Positions 22,728-34,410 of a DNA stretch of 64,000 bases are shown in pieces. Below the pieces are notes generated by a model. The model searched no databases. It saw only the letters and a program-made list of their open reading frames with translations, and was not told the DNA's origin. Source of the stretch: Diploscapter coronatus (lineage: Eukaryota > Nematoda > Chromadorea > Rhabditida > Rhabditidae); contig OZ038423.1 of assembly GCA_964036155.1 (NCBI GenBank), positions 1,674,001 through 1,738,000 on the forward strand, read 5' to 3'. Position numbers and translations under genes: made by a program. Each line of letters opens with the position of its first letter. The stretch's first letter is position 1.

Positions 22728-25700
22728 TTATTGTACATTCAGAGTGTGTTGTCGATTGCTGAATTCGCAGGAGACAAAGAGTCCAGCGCCGACCAGACCG
22801 GAAACGGTCAGAATGACGAGTTGCAGAGGCAGACCCACAATCGAGCTGTACGCGAACGAAACCGAAACTGCCAGGGACTGAAAGGATACATCATTTCATT
22901 GGCAACCTAGATAATTCGTTACTTCGTTAGCTACAAAGTAATATGGTAAAGATCTCTCCCTACCTTGCCCTATACCCTTAATTATATGGATAACGAAGTA
23001 ACGAATTGGCCAAATTGGCCATTTCATTAACCTGCACGCATTTAAAGATGGCAAAAGCATTGGCCGCGTTCGAAGCGTAGTATTCTCCCAGAGCCGTGTA
23101 GACCTGAGATAAAATCATCAAAATTGTATATTCGTTTTTCAGTAAAATACCTGTGTCTGCCATCCGGCATCAGCAAACCCGAGCATAAATCCAATTAGAA
23201 TGATGAAAGCGGGCCTAAGAAATCAAGGCCTGATATTTGTATTACTATTGAAAGTATGAATATTACGTTGCTGTGATGTATCCCGACTCAGAAGTATGAT
23301 GGATCGGAGAATTGGCGGGTAGCACGAGGAAACACAAGAAGAACGCAACCAGGTGCACGATTAGAACGCCGATAATAATCTTAAAATGATATAACTGAGG
23401 ATTTGGAATATATATTTGATACAAGAAAAGAACGGTCAAACACATGACTAATCCTAAATCTTATTAAAACGGCTACTTGGAAACCGCACGATATTCAAGA
23501 CCTCAAGACACGATGCGAAATAGTGTATATGGGTTAGGGCAGGGTGTTGGCTGATAGAATATTTCTTTTCTCACACTACTTCTCATGTCGTGAGGTCTTG
23601 AATATCGTGTGGCTTACAACGCTGCCTTAAAAACTAAACTCGAGAAATGTGCAAAAAGTTACTTTGTGGTTCGTTCTAGTTAATACCGGATTGGGTATGA
23701 TCTAAACCTTAGTCTTATCGAGCTTCAGTCTCTTGCCAACTGTTCCAAACAACAACCCGCCCGCAATCTGGCCTGAGCCGATGGAAAACGCAATAAATGC
23801 GACAATGGACGGATGCGGCTTGCTGATGATCAGAGTCGAGGAAACGCATGAAGAAAATACACCTAAAATATATTTCTTAAATATATTATTATTCAGGTAT
23901 AGGTAATTGTACCTGTATAAAACGTGACTTCCAGTCCAGTGAAGAAGAACGTGGACATGAGCAGAAGCATCGTCGGGTCGCGCATCGTTTGGAATAAAGT
24001 TGCTGCAAGGAGGTTGCATATTTTAGATTCTTGAATATTTTGAAGGTAGGTTATATTCGCCAAAATGCCTTAATGCATTCTTCAGGATGGTGAAAGGCGT
24101 TTCTTTGGAATGGATTATAATATCTCATATTTAGGCAGACCCAGGGAAGACGATCGTCAAAAATTCGTGCGACCTATCCCAAGAATATTTTCTTAAGGAG
24201 TGAATATCTCTAGCATGACATGAATAAGCATGTGTCAATTTTACGAGGTGATATCGTTATTATGATTTCGCCTATGCGACCCGACCTACCCCCTTGTATA
24301 GTTTTTTCGTTGGACAAAAGTGCTCCCCATGTTTGCATTTTGATATATTGTAGCTGCAACATTATACAAATCTATACCAATTTCTTCCGTGAAAGTCAGC
24401 TCAGCGACCGCAGAAGGACCTTCCAAGGAGTCGAGTGGCGAAGGCTCGGCAGCTTCAGTGTCGGAATCGTGTTCCTCAGTCAGGTTGCCCAGACTGCCAT
24501 GACTGGCGTTGTCTGCCAGGATGATGGGCGGATGCGAGGGTAGAGATGCCAGGACGAACGCACCCACGGCCACCACGGTCGAGAACACCACGTACACCAG
24601 ACGGTACGAATTCACGATGTTCCTGCACATTTTTATATACAAAATTTGATGAATGGCAATTTGTACGGTCCCTAAGGTAACAAATAATCTTATAAAATGC
24701 CTTTTCAAATCTTTCTTAGCTGAAGTGATGAGCAAAAATCTGCGATTCACTTTCAATTCTTACTTATGCGCTTATCGGATAGAGCTGAAACTATGAATAC
24801 GTGGGGTAGGAGGCGATTTGTACCAAAATTTGCGAGAGGAGTCCCTACAATTTCGGCACAAATCGCCTTCAATCTGAATACGAGTATGCATGTCTTACAT
24901 GCACCCTTGTGTGTGCAACATTTCAACTTAATCCGATAATTATAGATGATTGGGATGATAGTTGAAAATTGGTACAGATATGAGGTGGTGACCTAATACT
25001 TTTGTCCGCTGCTGTATATCTCGCTTTCATTCAGATTCGATTACGTTATAGCATTTCGAATTTTAAAATAGCCATTATATTTTCTAGAGTAATTCGTAAG
25101 ATATACCCGCTGGTCATGACGAATGCGAAGAAGCACCCGCCGCTGATGAACGACGTCTGCAGCATGGCCCACAGAATGCCCGTGTTCCGAGGCAACTTAT
25201 CCTTGCGCGAGAACTCCACAATGTACGCGCCATTCGCGGTCCATAGCACTGAGAAGAAAGCGATACATTACCAGAAAGATAAGGGATAACTTGGAAAAGT
25301 GCTTACATCCGTTGCATCGTTGGATACGAAATAGTGTGGAAGAAGATCTCTTCCTACCATCATCACTATATTATTTCGCATGTGTAACAATACAACGATG
25401 CAACTACTTTCCCAAATTGCCAGATAAAGATAACAAACTAGCTGCTCCAAATCCGAGAATAGCCGATCCGAGATAGAGCAGACCTGCATTCAGATGCAGA
25501 AACGTCACCATGAAACTTAGATAGCATATCGCTCCCACAACCTGGAATTCATTCAATTCACGGCTATCCGGATTTGTCGCGACATGAAAATGACATAGCT
25601 TGTTTTGGAAATGTCGCGACGTGGTGTAAGGTTACATTTAGTCGGGAATTATTTCAGCATAAATATTCCATTAAAACACGTTGCGACAAATCCAAGTTGC

Positions 25701-26631
25701 TCAATTCACGTAACATAATGAGTCTACCTGCGACCATTTATTGCCAAGTCTTCGAATTATCGGAGGTACGACCAAGTTGCTTAACGTGAAAACGAAATAA
25801 ATTATCGATAGACTGAAATTGTTGAGGTTGCATTTATTAGCTATATAGGATATAAGATATCTAGCCTGTAATATCCACTGTTTTCAGTGATGCCCGTCTC
25901 TGGGGCTGATTTGGCCAGGCTTCTGAGGACATCGATCTTAAAATTATACTAATTACATCCGAGAAAGTCGGAATAAAATCGTTTCTATGAGCTTATTTGG
26001 AAATTGGGCGCCTTGTAGTTTTGAACGTAGTGAAATAGTAAATAAAGATGGGGTAAGAAAATGCTATCTATTTTTTATGTGATATTTCTGTGGCGTGGTC
26101 GAGAGATTGTTAAACTCAGCATTACCGAATACAACATTTTAAATTAAGGCCAACTCGGAAAAAGACCCCCGAACCCAATGAATAAGGACCTCAACTTCCC
26201 CTACCTACCCCTATACCCTAGTAGTAAAAGTGTTTAGTGGTGGCCGAAAGTTTGGAACAATTGTGATTATGAACGCACACTGATATTATTATTATTATCG
26301 TGACCAATTTGAATGAAATTTTACATGCATATTTTTCAGCTAATTTGAATTTCTGGCAAGTTTTATTTGATTTGGTTCACGATAAGTGGGCATTCTATAC
26401 TATATTCTCAATCGTAATTGTTCTAAACTTTTGGCAACCACTGTCACTGTAAATTGGGATTCTTTTTCATTGAATTTGAGGTACTTTCCGATTTTGCGAA
26501 ATTAAGAATGAAATTACTTCGATAAGTCCTTGCGAATTGAACGCAGAGAAGATGAGGGCGAAAGCAGCGCCGAGTTGGATGATGGTCAGAAGGTCACGAC
26601 GCAGCCCCATCACATTACAGCATCTGAACAT
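22728..26631 (-). CDS. MFSD11: UNC-93-like / MFSD11 major facilitator family membrane protein
   Basis: Predicted multi-pass membrane protein of the UNC-93/MFSD11 branch of the major facilitator superfamily; substrate unknown. Twelve exons, read in descending order: 26518-26631, 25866-25936, 25728-25812, 25439-25541, 25107-25248, 24378-24622, 23913-24002, 23708-23862, 23267-23379, 23151-23214, 23032-23103, 22728-22877. Phases agree and give 467 aa (human MFSD11 449). Family signals: LGAAFALIFSAFNSQG in TM1, FTLSNLVVPPI in TM2, LWTANGAYI followed by RNTGILWA, FFFTGLEVTFYTGVF, IGSGQIAGGLLFG, and ASNAANAFAIFKC in the last third. A 45-residue acidic loop (within 24378-24622) separates the two halves and contains a possible N-glycosylation site (NASHG). 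The intron 25813-25865 has a GC donor. The start at 26629-26631 is preferred; an in-frame Met eight codons further in is possible. Confidence 0.92.
22901..23010. repeat. Inverted-repeat element in MFSD11-like intron
   Basis: GGCAACCTAGATAATTCGTTACTTCG pairs with CGAAGTAACGAATTGGC. Nearly the same element lies at 48561-48673, so this arm type has at least two copies. Confidence 0.8.
23484..23613. repeat. Inverted-repeat element in MFSD11-like intron
   Basis: CACGATATTCAAGACCTCAA...CGAAATAGTGT pairs with ACACTACTTCTCATGTCGTGAGGTCTTGAATATCGTG on the right. The arms are unlike other copies but the CGAAATAGT core is shared. Confidence 0.8.
24134..24335. repeat. CAGACCTAGG-family element, GATCGTC subfamily
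   Basis: Starts CAGACCCAGGGAAGACGATCGTC and ends near AAAGTGCTCCCCATGTTTG. Related to 27578, 51646, 52953, 53799 and 61966. It lies in the intron 24003-24377. Confidence 0.7.
25288..25421. repeat. Inverted-repeat element in MFSD11-like intron
   Basis: AACTTGGAAAAGTGC...TTGCATCGTTG pairs with CAACGATGCAACTACTTTCCCAA. The centre is CGAAATAGTGTGGAAG facing ATTATTTCGCATG. Confidence 0.8.
26235..26444. repeat. Tc1/mariner-type non-autonomous element
   Basis: AGTGGTGGCCGAAAGTTTGG at the left is matched by CTAAACTTTTGGCAACCACT at the right. This end sequence is typical of Tc1-like elements. There is no transposase frame. It sits in MFSD11-like intron 1. Confidence 0.75.
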
Positions 26632-26880
26632 CGACAAAACGCTGCAAATGATCCAAATGAGAAATAGTGCATTTATTTAAAAGAGAAAAAGACTTGTATC
26701 CAAATAACATAAACAACCAGAGTTTTTATTTTCTAAATCAATGCTCACGGAGTAACGCGTTCTCTGACAATACTTGGCGCACAAAATATGTATGTGGCAG
26801 CTAAAAGTAAATATTGAAAAGTGAACCAATTTATTTCTATTTGAAAGACATGGTAAAATAAGTGAAAATAAGTGATCGTA

Positions 26881-29800
26881 TCATAAAAGTTCATCATATT
26901 TGTTGTTAATCGGATAGTTGTGTCGCATTTCAACAATTCCTGAATCTGTAGGTCGGCTTGGCCTTGGATGGCATGAAGTCGATGAAGAAATATTATAGGC
27001 AGAAGATATAATGTCTGCCGCTAAATAATGGCTCCAAACTCTGTCTTCAATTGGCTCATCTTCTAATGTTCTCCCTGAATAATAGCATTGCATCATCCAT
27101 TTCAAGCAATTACTTATTAGTTAACTACATACTTGAGCACACTAATCTAAGTTTCAATGTTGGTTTGCGTTTGCCCACAAGCAAGTTTCTAGCAAAAATT
27201 CTCACATTTTCAATGCGATATCTAAGAAAGAATGCCCATCTTTCCCGATGCAAAGGCACTTCTAATTTTGATGAATTTTAGATTTCCCTCGTTTTCTTGT
27301 GAGAAGTGCGCCTCTATCTTTCCATAGATCAGTTCACGAACTATGCAATATCATCTCATTCAATAGCTTCTTTTTGTGATGCTCATGGGCACTTGCTTTC
27401 TTCCGCTAAAATTCTTTCGTGTGCATCTTCTGGCCATGCATCTAATCCCTCGCATTTCTGCCTCTTCGTAGATTCTTGTCGAAGGACCTTTCTCTCTCCC
27501 CCGTTTTGTCAACTTAATTTCAATTTGTGCATCTAACAAATTCTCGCATAAATATCATAAATATGCTCATATATGCCCAGACCTAGGAGGAATCGTCAGG
27601 ATGATTCTTCGACCTACCCCTTTATAGTATTTCCTTGCAAATTTTATATTTCTAGCCTTAAATTTTCAACATTTTTTCTCAAAACTCATGATGATGTCAT
27701 AAAATATATTTCGCTCCTGCGACATACCTCCATATATTTTGAAAGTCTAATTCAAAGGCAACTAATAAGAATAGTCGAGCAAGAGTTAGCAAAATTCGTG
27801 AATTATGTTATTCGCGCCTTTCCGTACTATTTGACTAAGTACCGACTCAAATTCTCCCTCTAAGTCTGGATATGCTCTTTTTCGAAAGAGGGCTGTATCA
27901 TTTTAGGTATTTTAGGCCCTCCTTACGTGTCGATTTATCACGGTTAATGTGCCTTCTCTCTGAGTTCCCATGCCATTAACGTACCTTCCAAAGTCCTAAT
28001 CTTCCTCTCTCTGTCGGCCGCTTTTGGTCGCGAGTGTATTTTGACGCTTTCATCAACTTCTATGACATCAGGAGATCTAGGTTACATCAATCAAGAACTC
28101 GGATATCATAAATATATTTTTCGTTATTCAATAAGTTTCGGAATTTTTCGATTAACAAATGTATTTTCTCTAAATGATTTCTGAAAAGCAACAATATATT
28201 TGAAAAAAGCAGCAACGAAATCCGCTGATGCTAGTTTGTATAATTACAAAAACTTATTGGTTAACATAATAATATTACCTTAGATTTTGATCTACAGAAT
28301 TTGTTTGTTTTGAAATTGGAGCTTCAATAATTGGCTCATCAATTGGGACTTTTTGATGAACAGTATCAGTATTTTGTACTCCGTTATTATTGTTAGTTCG
28401 AGGTTCAGTTTCCCTCTGTCGATTTCGTTTCTTTGATTTCTTCCGATTCGATCCATTATTTTTCGTATCTCTGCCCGAAGCAAGTTGACTTCCGCGATCA
28501 TTCGGAATTCCCGTTTCTAAGATAGTTTTTTCGATGATAAAATTTCGTATCTCGAAATGTCAGTTGAATTCCTTCTTCTCTATCATTTCTCCTGATGAAA
28601 TATTTAGTTACAATTTTATGTCTCTTCTGATGACTTTCTCATAGATCCCTTTTGCCTGAGGAAATTTGAGTTTGAATAATTCATTTATCGAAAATGCTCC
28701 CATGTAAATTCCGGCGCTGAGGAATTCGCATTTTTCCCTGACTTTATCCTTCTTCAAATTTATTGCAACCAATTTGAAAAATGTCGATATTTCACTGCAG
28801 TACTAGATAAATCTGTTTCCCTTTCTGTCCCTCCCCTTTGAGCGATTATGATTGAATTTGACACGCTCTACGGGGCTGCATCTGCCTATAACTCATACCT
28901 CAAGTCGCAGCTTAAACTCTATTTTATTCTAAAGCCGCTACTAATCGGTTAATGTTAATTGTACTGATCTGATTCTCTTATTCAATTCTTCTTTTGTCTC
29001 ACGAAAACATCGCAGTTTGAAGGGTCCTTTGCCCTCGAGTCCGTCGAGCTTTTTCTATCCTCATTTCCTCTTGTGGAAGATGCGGAAAATTGTCGAGAAG
29101 AGATTCGACAAAACATGTAAAGTGCTCCAAGCAAAACAAAAGAATCTTGGCATAAAGTAGCGCGAAGAGTAATCTTTTCATTGGATTTCATTCAAAATAT
29201 GAATTCGTAGCCGCAGCGCACATTTCGTATATCGAGAATTTTTCATTTTTCAGCTAATTTTCCCCTATTTTCTCAGCTTTTCCTGTTTCTTTCAGAAAGG
29301 TCACTGCCCGTTTCCTCTACAATCTTTAGCTCTTCTTCTTCTTATTGTTGTATGAAATGTTTGGAATCAGACCTAGAGGCAGGGCTTAAGCCAGAATTTC
29401 TGTGCGTACCCCCTTATGGATCACTTTTCTATAAGAAAATTTGTTTAACGTACCCCCTCGTTGAGTTTGATCATTTTGGCTGAAAGTCTGCCTAGGTCTG
29501 TTTGAACTTTTCGTTTCTACTTACCATTTAGACGATATCTGCTTTCAGGTACATTGCCAGATATTTGTTGATTATTCCCTGCCATTTCCTCCGAGATTTG
29601 CTGGTTGTTTTCGATGCTGCAATTCATCGCTAATTAGCTGTATTATATATATACATACACAAATCCTTTTATTTTTGGCCTTTTGCACTAGCTACCCTCG
29701 AGTTACTCTTAGTCTTTCATAGAAGTTACCCTTTTCTGGAAAATAACATGGAGAAGAGAAAAAGAGTAGCCTCTAAAAAAGGGTAAAGGCAACTTGAGGA

Positions 29801-32800
29801 TACCAGTTCGGAAGGCCTTCTTTTCTCTTTAATGGTTCATTCTTTTATTTCAGATTTTAGATCCTGAGCCCCCAGCTTTTCAAGCCGCACACTCATATAG
29901 ACTGATTTGATCGGATTTATGGCTATATTTTATGGAATTTTGGTCGCATCATGACAGACACTTTCGTAGAGCTCCACATGTCAAACGAACCTCTGCTGTG
30001 AGTATATACGAATCACACGCATAGTTTTATGGGCGTGCCTAATAGACCACACCCATTAAACTATGTGCGTATTGCAAGATTCGACTTATCTTGCCAATTA
30101 ATAAAAGTAGTATGGAAAAAAGCTAACAAAGTTTGCGTTTTTAGAAACTCGTAAATTATTGTTTCATTCTTTTGCCGTACTACTTTTATGAATGTCCGTA
30201 CTACCTTTGTCGTACTACGTATTAGTTGTATTAATTGCCTTTATCTTCAAGCTCGAAATAGCTCTATCTTACTTCGTCCATGGAATCGTGAACACACGTT
30301 CTTTCGTCTCTGATTTGAATTGCTGAGCCGACGTTATAGCCCTCGCACTAGCACCGCATGTATTGAAGTAGATGAACAAAATCAGCCATCCCAGAGCTAG
30401 TAGAAGGAAGCCACAGCCAATGACTACAGCTAGAATTTCAAACATTCTGTATTTCAGCTCATAGATTCAAGTAGGGTTACCAATGATCCACCACTTATCG
30501 TGATTATTCTCCACTCGCTCTAGTTGCGCTAAAATTAAAAATTCAGCATTTTTGTCAATATTTTTGCGAAGTACCGATAACTTTATTAACTGGATACTGT
30601 AGAATCGCAGAGATATGCCCGGCAGTCAATAGATTAACATCATGCTCCACTACCTAAAATTATCGGTTTAAAAGAAAAATTTGGCATTATCTCAGCGTAC
30701 TTCAGCCAGCAATGGTTGTCCATCCACATACACTACAAAGTGTATTAAGCTAGACTCGGAGAACTTCAGTCTTTTTACCACCTGAAATCTCTTAGGTTTA
30801 AAAACACCTTTTCCCATTCGATATCTTTTATCACTTTTTGGCTACTCTTTCTCTAAGTTTGCCAATATATATATTCAGCAATTTATCATCACTTCTTCTC
30901 AACGCTTGGATTTTAAGAGATGCATTCTCAGCACATGACAAATTGCCAGTGCCTGTGTGGATGATTCGACTCGCTAATTCGAGTTCGTTTTCCTCTTTTC
31001 TTCTTCTTCTTCTTTTCCTGAGCCTTCCCTTTTCCCTAGTGAATTTCTTCCAGCTTCTACTTTAGACGTACTGCTTCACTGCTTTGGCAGCCAGTTTCCC
31101 AGTTTTCACTGCGTTCCATTCTTCCCTTCTTCTCCTTTATCACATTGGCTATATTCTCATACTTCATTCACTCATTCATTCTCTGCCTCCATAACTCAAC
31201 TCACTTCTTCTTCTTCCTTCTTCATTCTTCTTCTTCTGTTGCTGAATTTTGAATTTCTTCGTCCCAAGACGCACTCTTCTTACGCATTCCTAGTTCCCAG
31301 TTACCCAGTTCGAGATATACTATTTGTGGACATCCAGCTATTCAACTATATCTCAAGCTACCATTTTTCCCTCCTTTCCGTATCACAATTTTAATGAGAC
31401 AACCCTAGATTTGTGTACTTCATTGATATAGGTAGAATTTTTCTGCATCTTTTCGAGCATATTACGTCAGAAATACGTGTGCGCAATCATTCTAATTGGC
31501 TATAATTGTGTCTGACTCAAGCTTCCTGTATTCTACACCCACATCCACTTTTCCCTTTTACTCTACCTCCCTTCCCTACTTTCTCCTCAAAAGTGCATGT
31601 GGAATACAAACGGGTGTGAGTGTGGACTACAGAAGGCCTCTGACTCAATAGGAGTCAAAGTAGTGACCGTCCCTCTTAGCCATGCACTCAAGAGGGGTTA
31701 CTCTGAGAAGCAGCTCTTGACTGAGAATTGGGGGATTGGCTAACCGCAACTGTCCTTTTCCCACGGTTATATGCAGAATATGCAGAAAGAAGGCTTGGCA
31801 CAGAGCACAAGAACATGAGAGCTTGAAGGCAGGAATGAAGTAGATGAAGAGAAAGGAATAAGTAACGAAGAAGCATGCAGACACAGAGAGAGAGAGAGAG
31901 AGAGAAAGCAGAAAAAAGATATAACATCGATTCAGAAAGGGAGGCAGTCTTTGCCAGAGGTCCCCCTCTCCCAATGCGTCTAGTAGTAAAAAGGGAAAAA
32001 GGGACCTCTCCCACTCCATTTTCGGCTTTGTCTTTTCTTCTCTTCTCCTCCCCTCCATTCTCTTTTGTCTAACGGCACTTAGCTTTTCATGCAAACTGAG
32101 AAGCTGTTTTGTTATTTATACACGAAGAGTAGTGAAGCTCCCCATCAAATGATACCCCTATTCTTTTTATTTAACACACGATTATTTTTAGCTGATTTTT
32201 ATATCGATCTTAACAAATGCCTTACCTTGACTTGCGCATTGAAGTTGTGCTCTCTGCTTTCGTTGCCAAATAGCGAAACTTCGTGTTTAAGATGCTCAGA
32301 TCTTCCAGCCTCTAACCCATCGCTCACCACTTTTTCCAATCGAAATTCCAATTCGGAATTATCTTCACGAATATAGGGAGTTGAAATTTCTAAAAAAACC
32401 ACTTGTTACCCATGAAGATCAGCTTTTATAGCGTTATTAATACGGCGAAGAAGATGGGCTTTTATGTTTACCTATTTGCACGATGTATGACGATGATATG
32501 AACTCGGCATCATTTGTGATGTTTCCTTCAAGCAAAGGATCCTGAGAAATTGCCAGATTCGGATTTGATATTTGATCTGAAATGTAAGCGGATTGAATCC
32601 ATCAAAAAGGCGTTTTATTGAAATTTATAATGCGCAGGAGTGTCGGATTGTGAGAGGCGAATGTGCGACTGCAGACTGCAGCCGAGAATGGCTGTGTGTT
32701 TTTGCTGCTGGCACATTTGGGCAGCCAACGAGTCTCGAGGGACCGTTCTCAGTCCCATTGTCAGGCCTTCCTTCCTTTGATCGGCCCTTGTTCGACAGGC

Positions 32801-33390
32801 CTATCGCGATGTGCCTTTTAAGCTCACCCCCCCCTCCTTCTCCTTTCGTTTCTCCTTTAAGCTATCGGCTCCAGTTTATTTTTCCTGGATCCTCGTCGTT
32901 TCCACACAAAAAAGGCAGCTCAGTTGGCTTTTGCCTCCTTGCTGCATTCCTGCACAGCCATTCTGCCATTCCTCCCTATGCCCTTCACAAAGTTGGCCCT
33001 GATTTACGATTCACGATGAGTGACTATCAGCCTCTATTCATTCATCAGCAGCATGGTTAATATGTAATGGTATGTATGTTCAATTTGAGAATTTCGAAAT
33101 GTATGCAGTTCATAAGCTATTAAGGTAGTCATATTTTTCATCATGATATTTCGATCACTCATACTTCTTAAACTAAGCCTTATTATCTACTATTCTACGA
33201 ACTTTTCAAAATTTGCAATTATTTCATCACACTCACACATACCTGAATCCGCATTTTCCAATTGTTCCAAGGAAGAAACAAAGGAAATGTAGAATTTCAT
33301 TATAAACCATATCCATTTGATGCGGTAGCCATTCGGATGGAGTACATGAAATACACAGCAGTTCATGGTCCATAAAAATGCAATGAGCAC
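26881..33390 (-). CDS. Single-pass membrane protein with SEA-like ectodomain, KIAA1549-like (tentative)
   Basis: Eleven exons, descending: 33243-33390, 32472-32576, 32226-32389, 30701-30781, 30575-30653, 30481-30528, 30273-30429, 29525-29616, 28279-28516, 27985-28076, 26881-27074. All phases agree (about 465 aa). The ectodomain has an Asn-glycosylation site (GNITND), an acidic helix (LEFRLEKVVSDGLEAG), then VVKRLKFSE, IHFVVYVDGQPLLAEVVE and LTAGHISAILQYPV. That helix-strand-strand-helix order fits a SEA-like fold and resembles human KIAA1549 just before its WII-containing membrane segment. One TM helix follows (DKWWII then AVVIGCGFLLLALGWLILFI). The cytoplasmic tail is polar, with a KKSKKRNRQR basic patch and an Asn run, ending in NKYDELL. 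The 5' exon is uncertain: its donor (CAG/GTATGTG) and phase fit, but the signal sequence is poor. The protein is far shorter than KIAA1549. Two upstream introns exceed 600 bp and carry repeats. Confidence 0.72.
27578..27760. repeat. CAGACCTAGG-family element, GATCGTC subfamily
   Basis: Starts CAGACCTAGGAGGAATCGTC, then CGACCTACCCC as in the other copies. The right end is degenerate near CATATATTTTGAAAGTCTAATTC. It lies in the last intron of the KIAA1549-like gene. Confidence 0.65.
29368..29500. repeat. CAGACCTAGG-family element, GGGCTTAAGCC subfamily
   Basis: CAGACCTAGAGGCAGGGCTTAAG at the left and CTGCCTAGGTCTG at the right. Related copies are at 39286, 55874, 58359 and 60877. It lies between exons 28279-28516 and 29525-29616. 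Confidence 0.8.
29692..29803. repeat. Inverted-repeat element, TACCCCTAAGTTG family
   Basis: TACCCTCGAGTTACTCTTAG pairs with GCAACTTGAGGATA. The interior has CTGGAAAATAACATGGAGAAGAGAAA. A related copy is at 40491-40608 and a truncated one at about 10652-10745 in FAS intron 1. Confidence 0.7.
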
Positions 33391-34352
33391 AGCGATATTC
33401 TCGAATTCTTAAAATAGAACCGAGTTTAATTAGGCGAATATACGCAAAAGAATCGAGTGATATCAATAGGAGCAGAATAGCAGAACATCTTTGTACTCAC
33501 GATCAAGGCAAGGTTCCAAATAGCTCTGCCTTCTGCAAAAATGCACTGTCGTCATGACAACTCTGCATTTTGCATCTTTCTTCTCGTTTCTTCTTGCCTT
33601 CTTTCAACTTCTTTTAGAAGAAGTGACCATTGCCAGCTTATTTTGCGCTCCTTATCACAAGATCATCCTATATCTTTGAATACCGCAAATATTCCTTATG
33701 CGGTGTTAGTTATTCCAACCAGTTTTGCGCATTATCATCCTTAATAATGGCACGCGAGAGATGATGACGAATTTGTAAGGTTGAAAGGTGCCAAGTCGGT
33801 TCGCAAGAACATCCAATATCTTCTAGTATTGAATGTTCTGCTTCATTTTGCTTCAGCGGATTAATCTTTCCTTTGCCTTTCTGTCTTGTGTGTGTGCGCG
33901 CGCGCCAATGTTTCTATGTGTTTATTTCTCGACTCCTTCAGCCCTCAGTTCTGCGGTCTCAACTCTGTGACACAGGGCTTCTGCCTTCTGCTCCTTGCCA
34001 TATTAGGCCATTCCTTATTTCCCACTTTGGCTGTACAAATTCTGCAATTCTGCACAAGTGTGCGTGGGTCCCCTTTTCTTTCGCTTTTCACACACACACA
34101 GGTCCCTTCCCTACCCTCCATTTATGGCAATCCTCTCATTCACTCATTTGCATACTCCCTTCCTGAATCTTGATTTCCTTCCCCCTTCCCTCCACTATTT
34201 TTGTCGCGGAGAATATTTTTCTTCTTCAGTATTATATCATGCACTTCATAGGGCCTGTTTAGTTCTTGATTTTTCTAATTTAACTTCCAAGTAAAGCTGA
34301 TCTTTACTGCAAATTCATCTCCCCTATGTTCGATTTTGTTCGTTCTTCCTTC

Positions 34353-34410
34353 GCTTCTTCTTCTTCTTCTTCTTCTTCTTCTTCTTCTTCTTCTTCTTCT
34401 TCTTCTTCTT
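34353..34410 (+). repeat. (CTT)n microsatellite
   Basis: About 19 uninterrupted CTT units. It produces long Lys-rich or Leu/Phe-rich open frames that are not genes. Confidence 0.95.

Noticed and set aside
28999..29181. Minus-strand 60-codon frame starting MKRLLFALLYAKILLFCL, like a signal peptide followed by dibasic sites (secreted peptide candidate)
   Set aside because: It lies within an intron of the KIAA1549-like gene on the same strand, has no conserved partner exon that I can recognise, and its end in phase 2 does not fit the neighbouring exon. No support beyond the open frame.
30430..30464. Very short 34 bp intron ending at the CAG near 30447 in the KIAA1549-like gene
   Set aside because: It leaves the frame closed; the TCTAG acceptor at 30430-30431 gives a 51 bp intron and a continuous membrane helix.
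33873..34294. Overlapping + strand frames of 78-97 codons rich in Cys, Phe and Ser
   Set aside because: Low-complexity pyrimidine-rich DNA next to a CTT microsatellite; all three frames are open.
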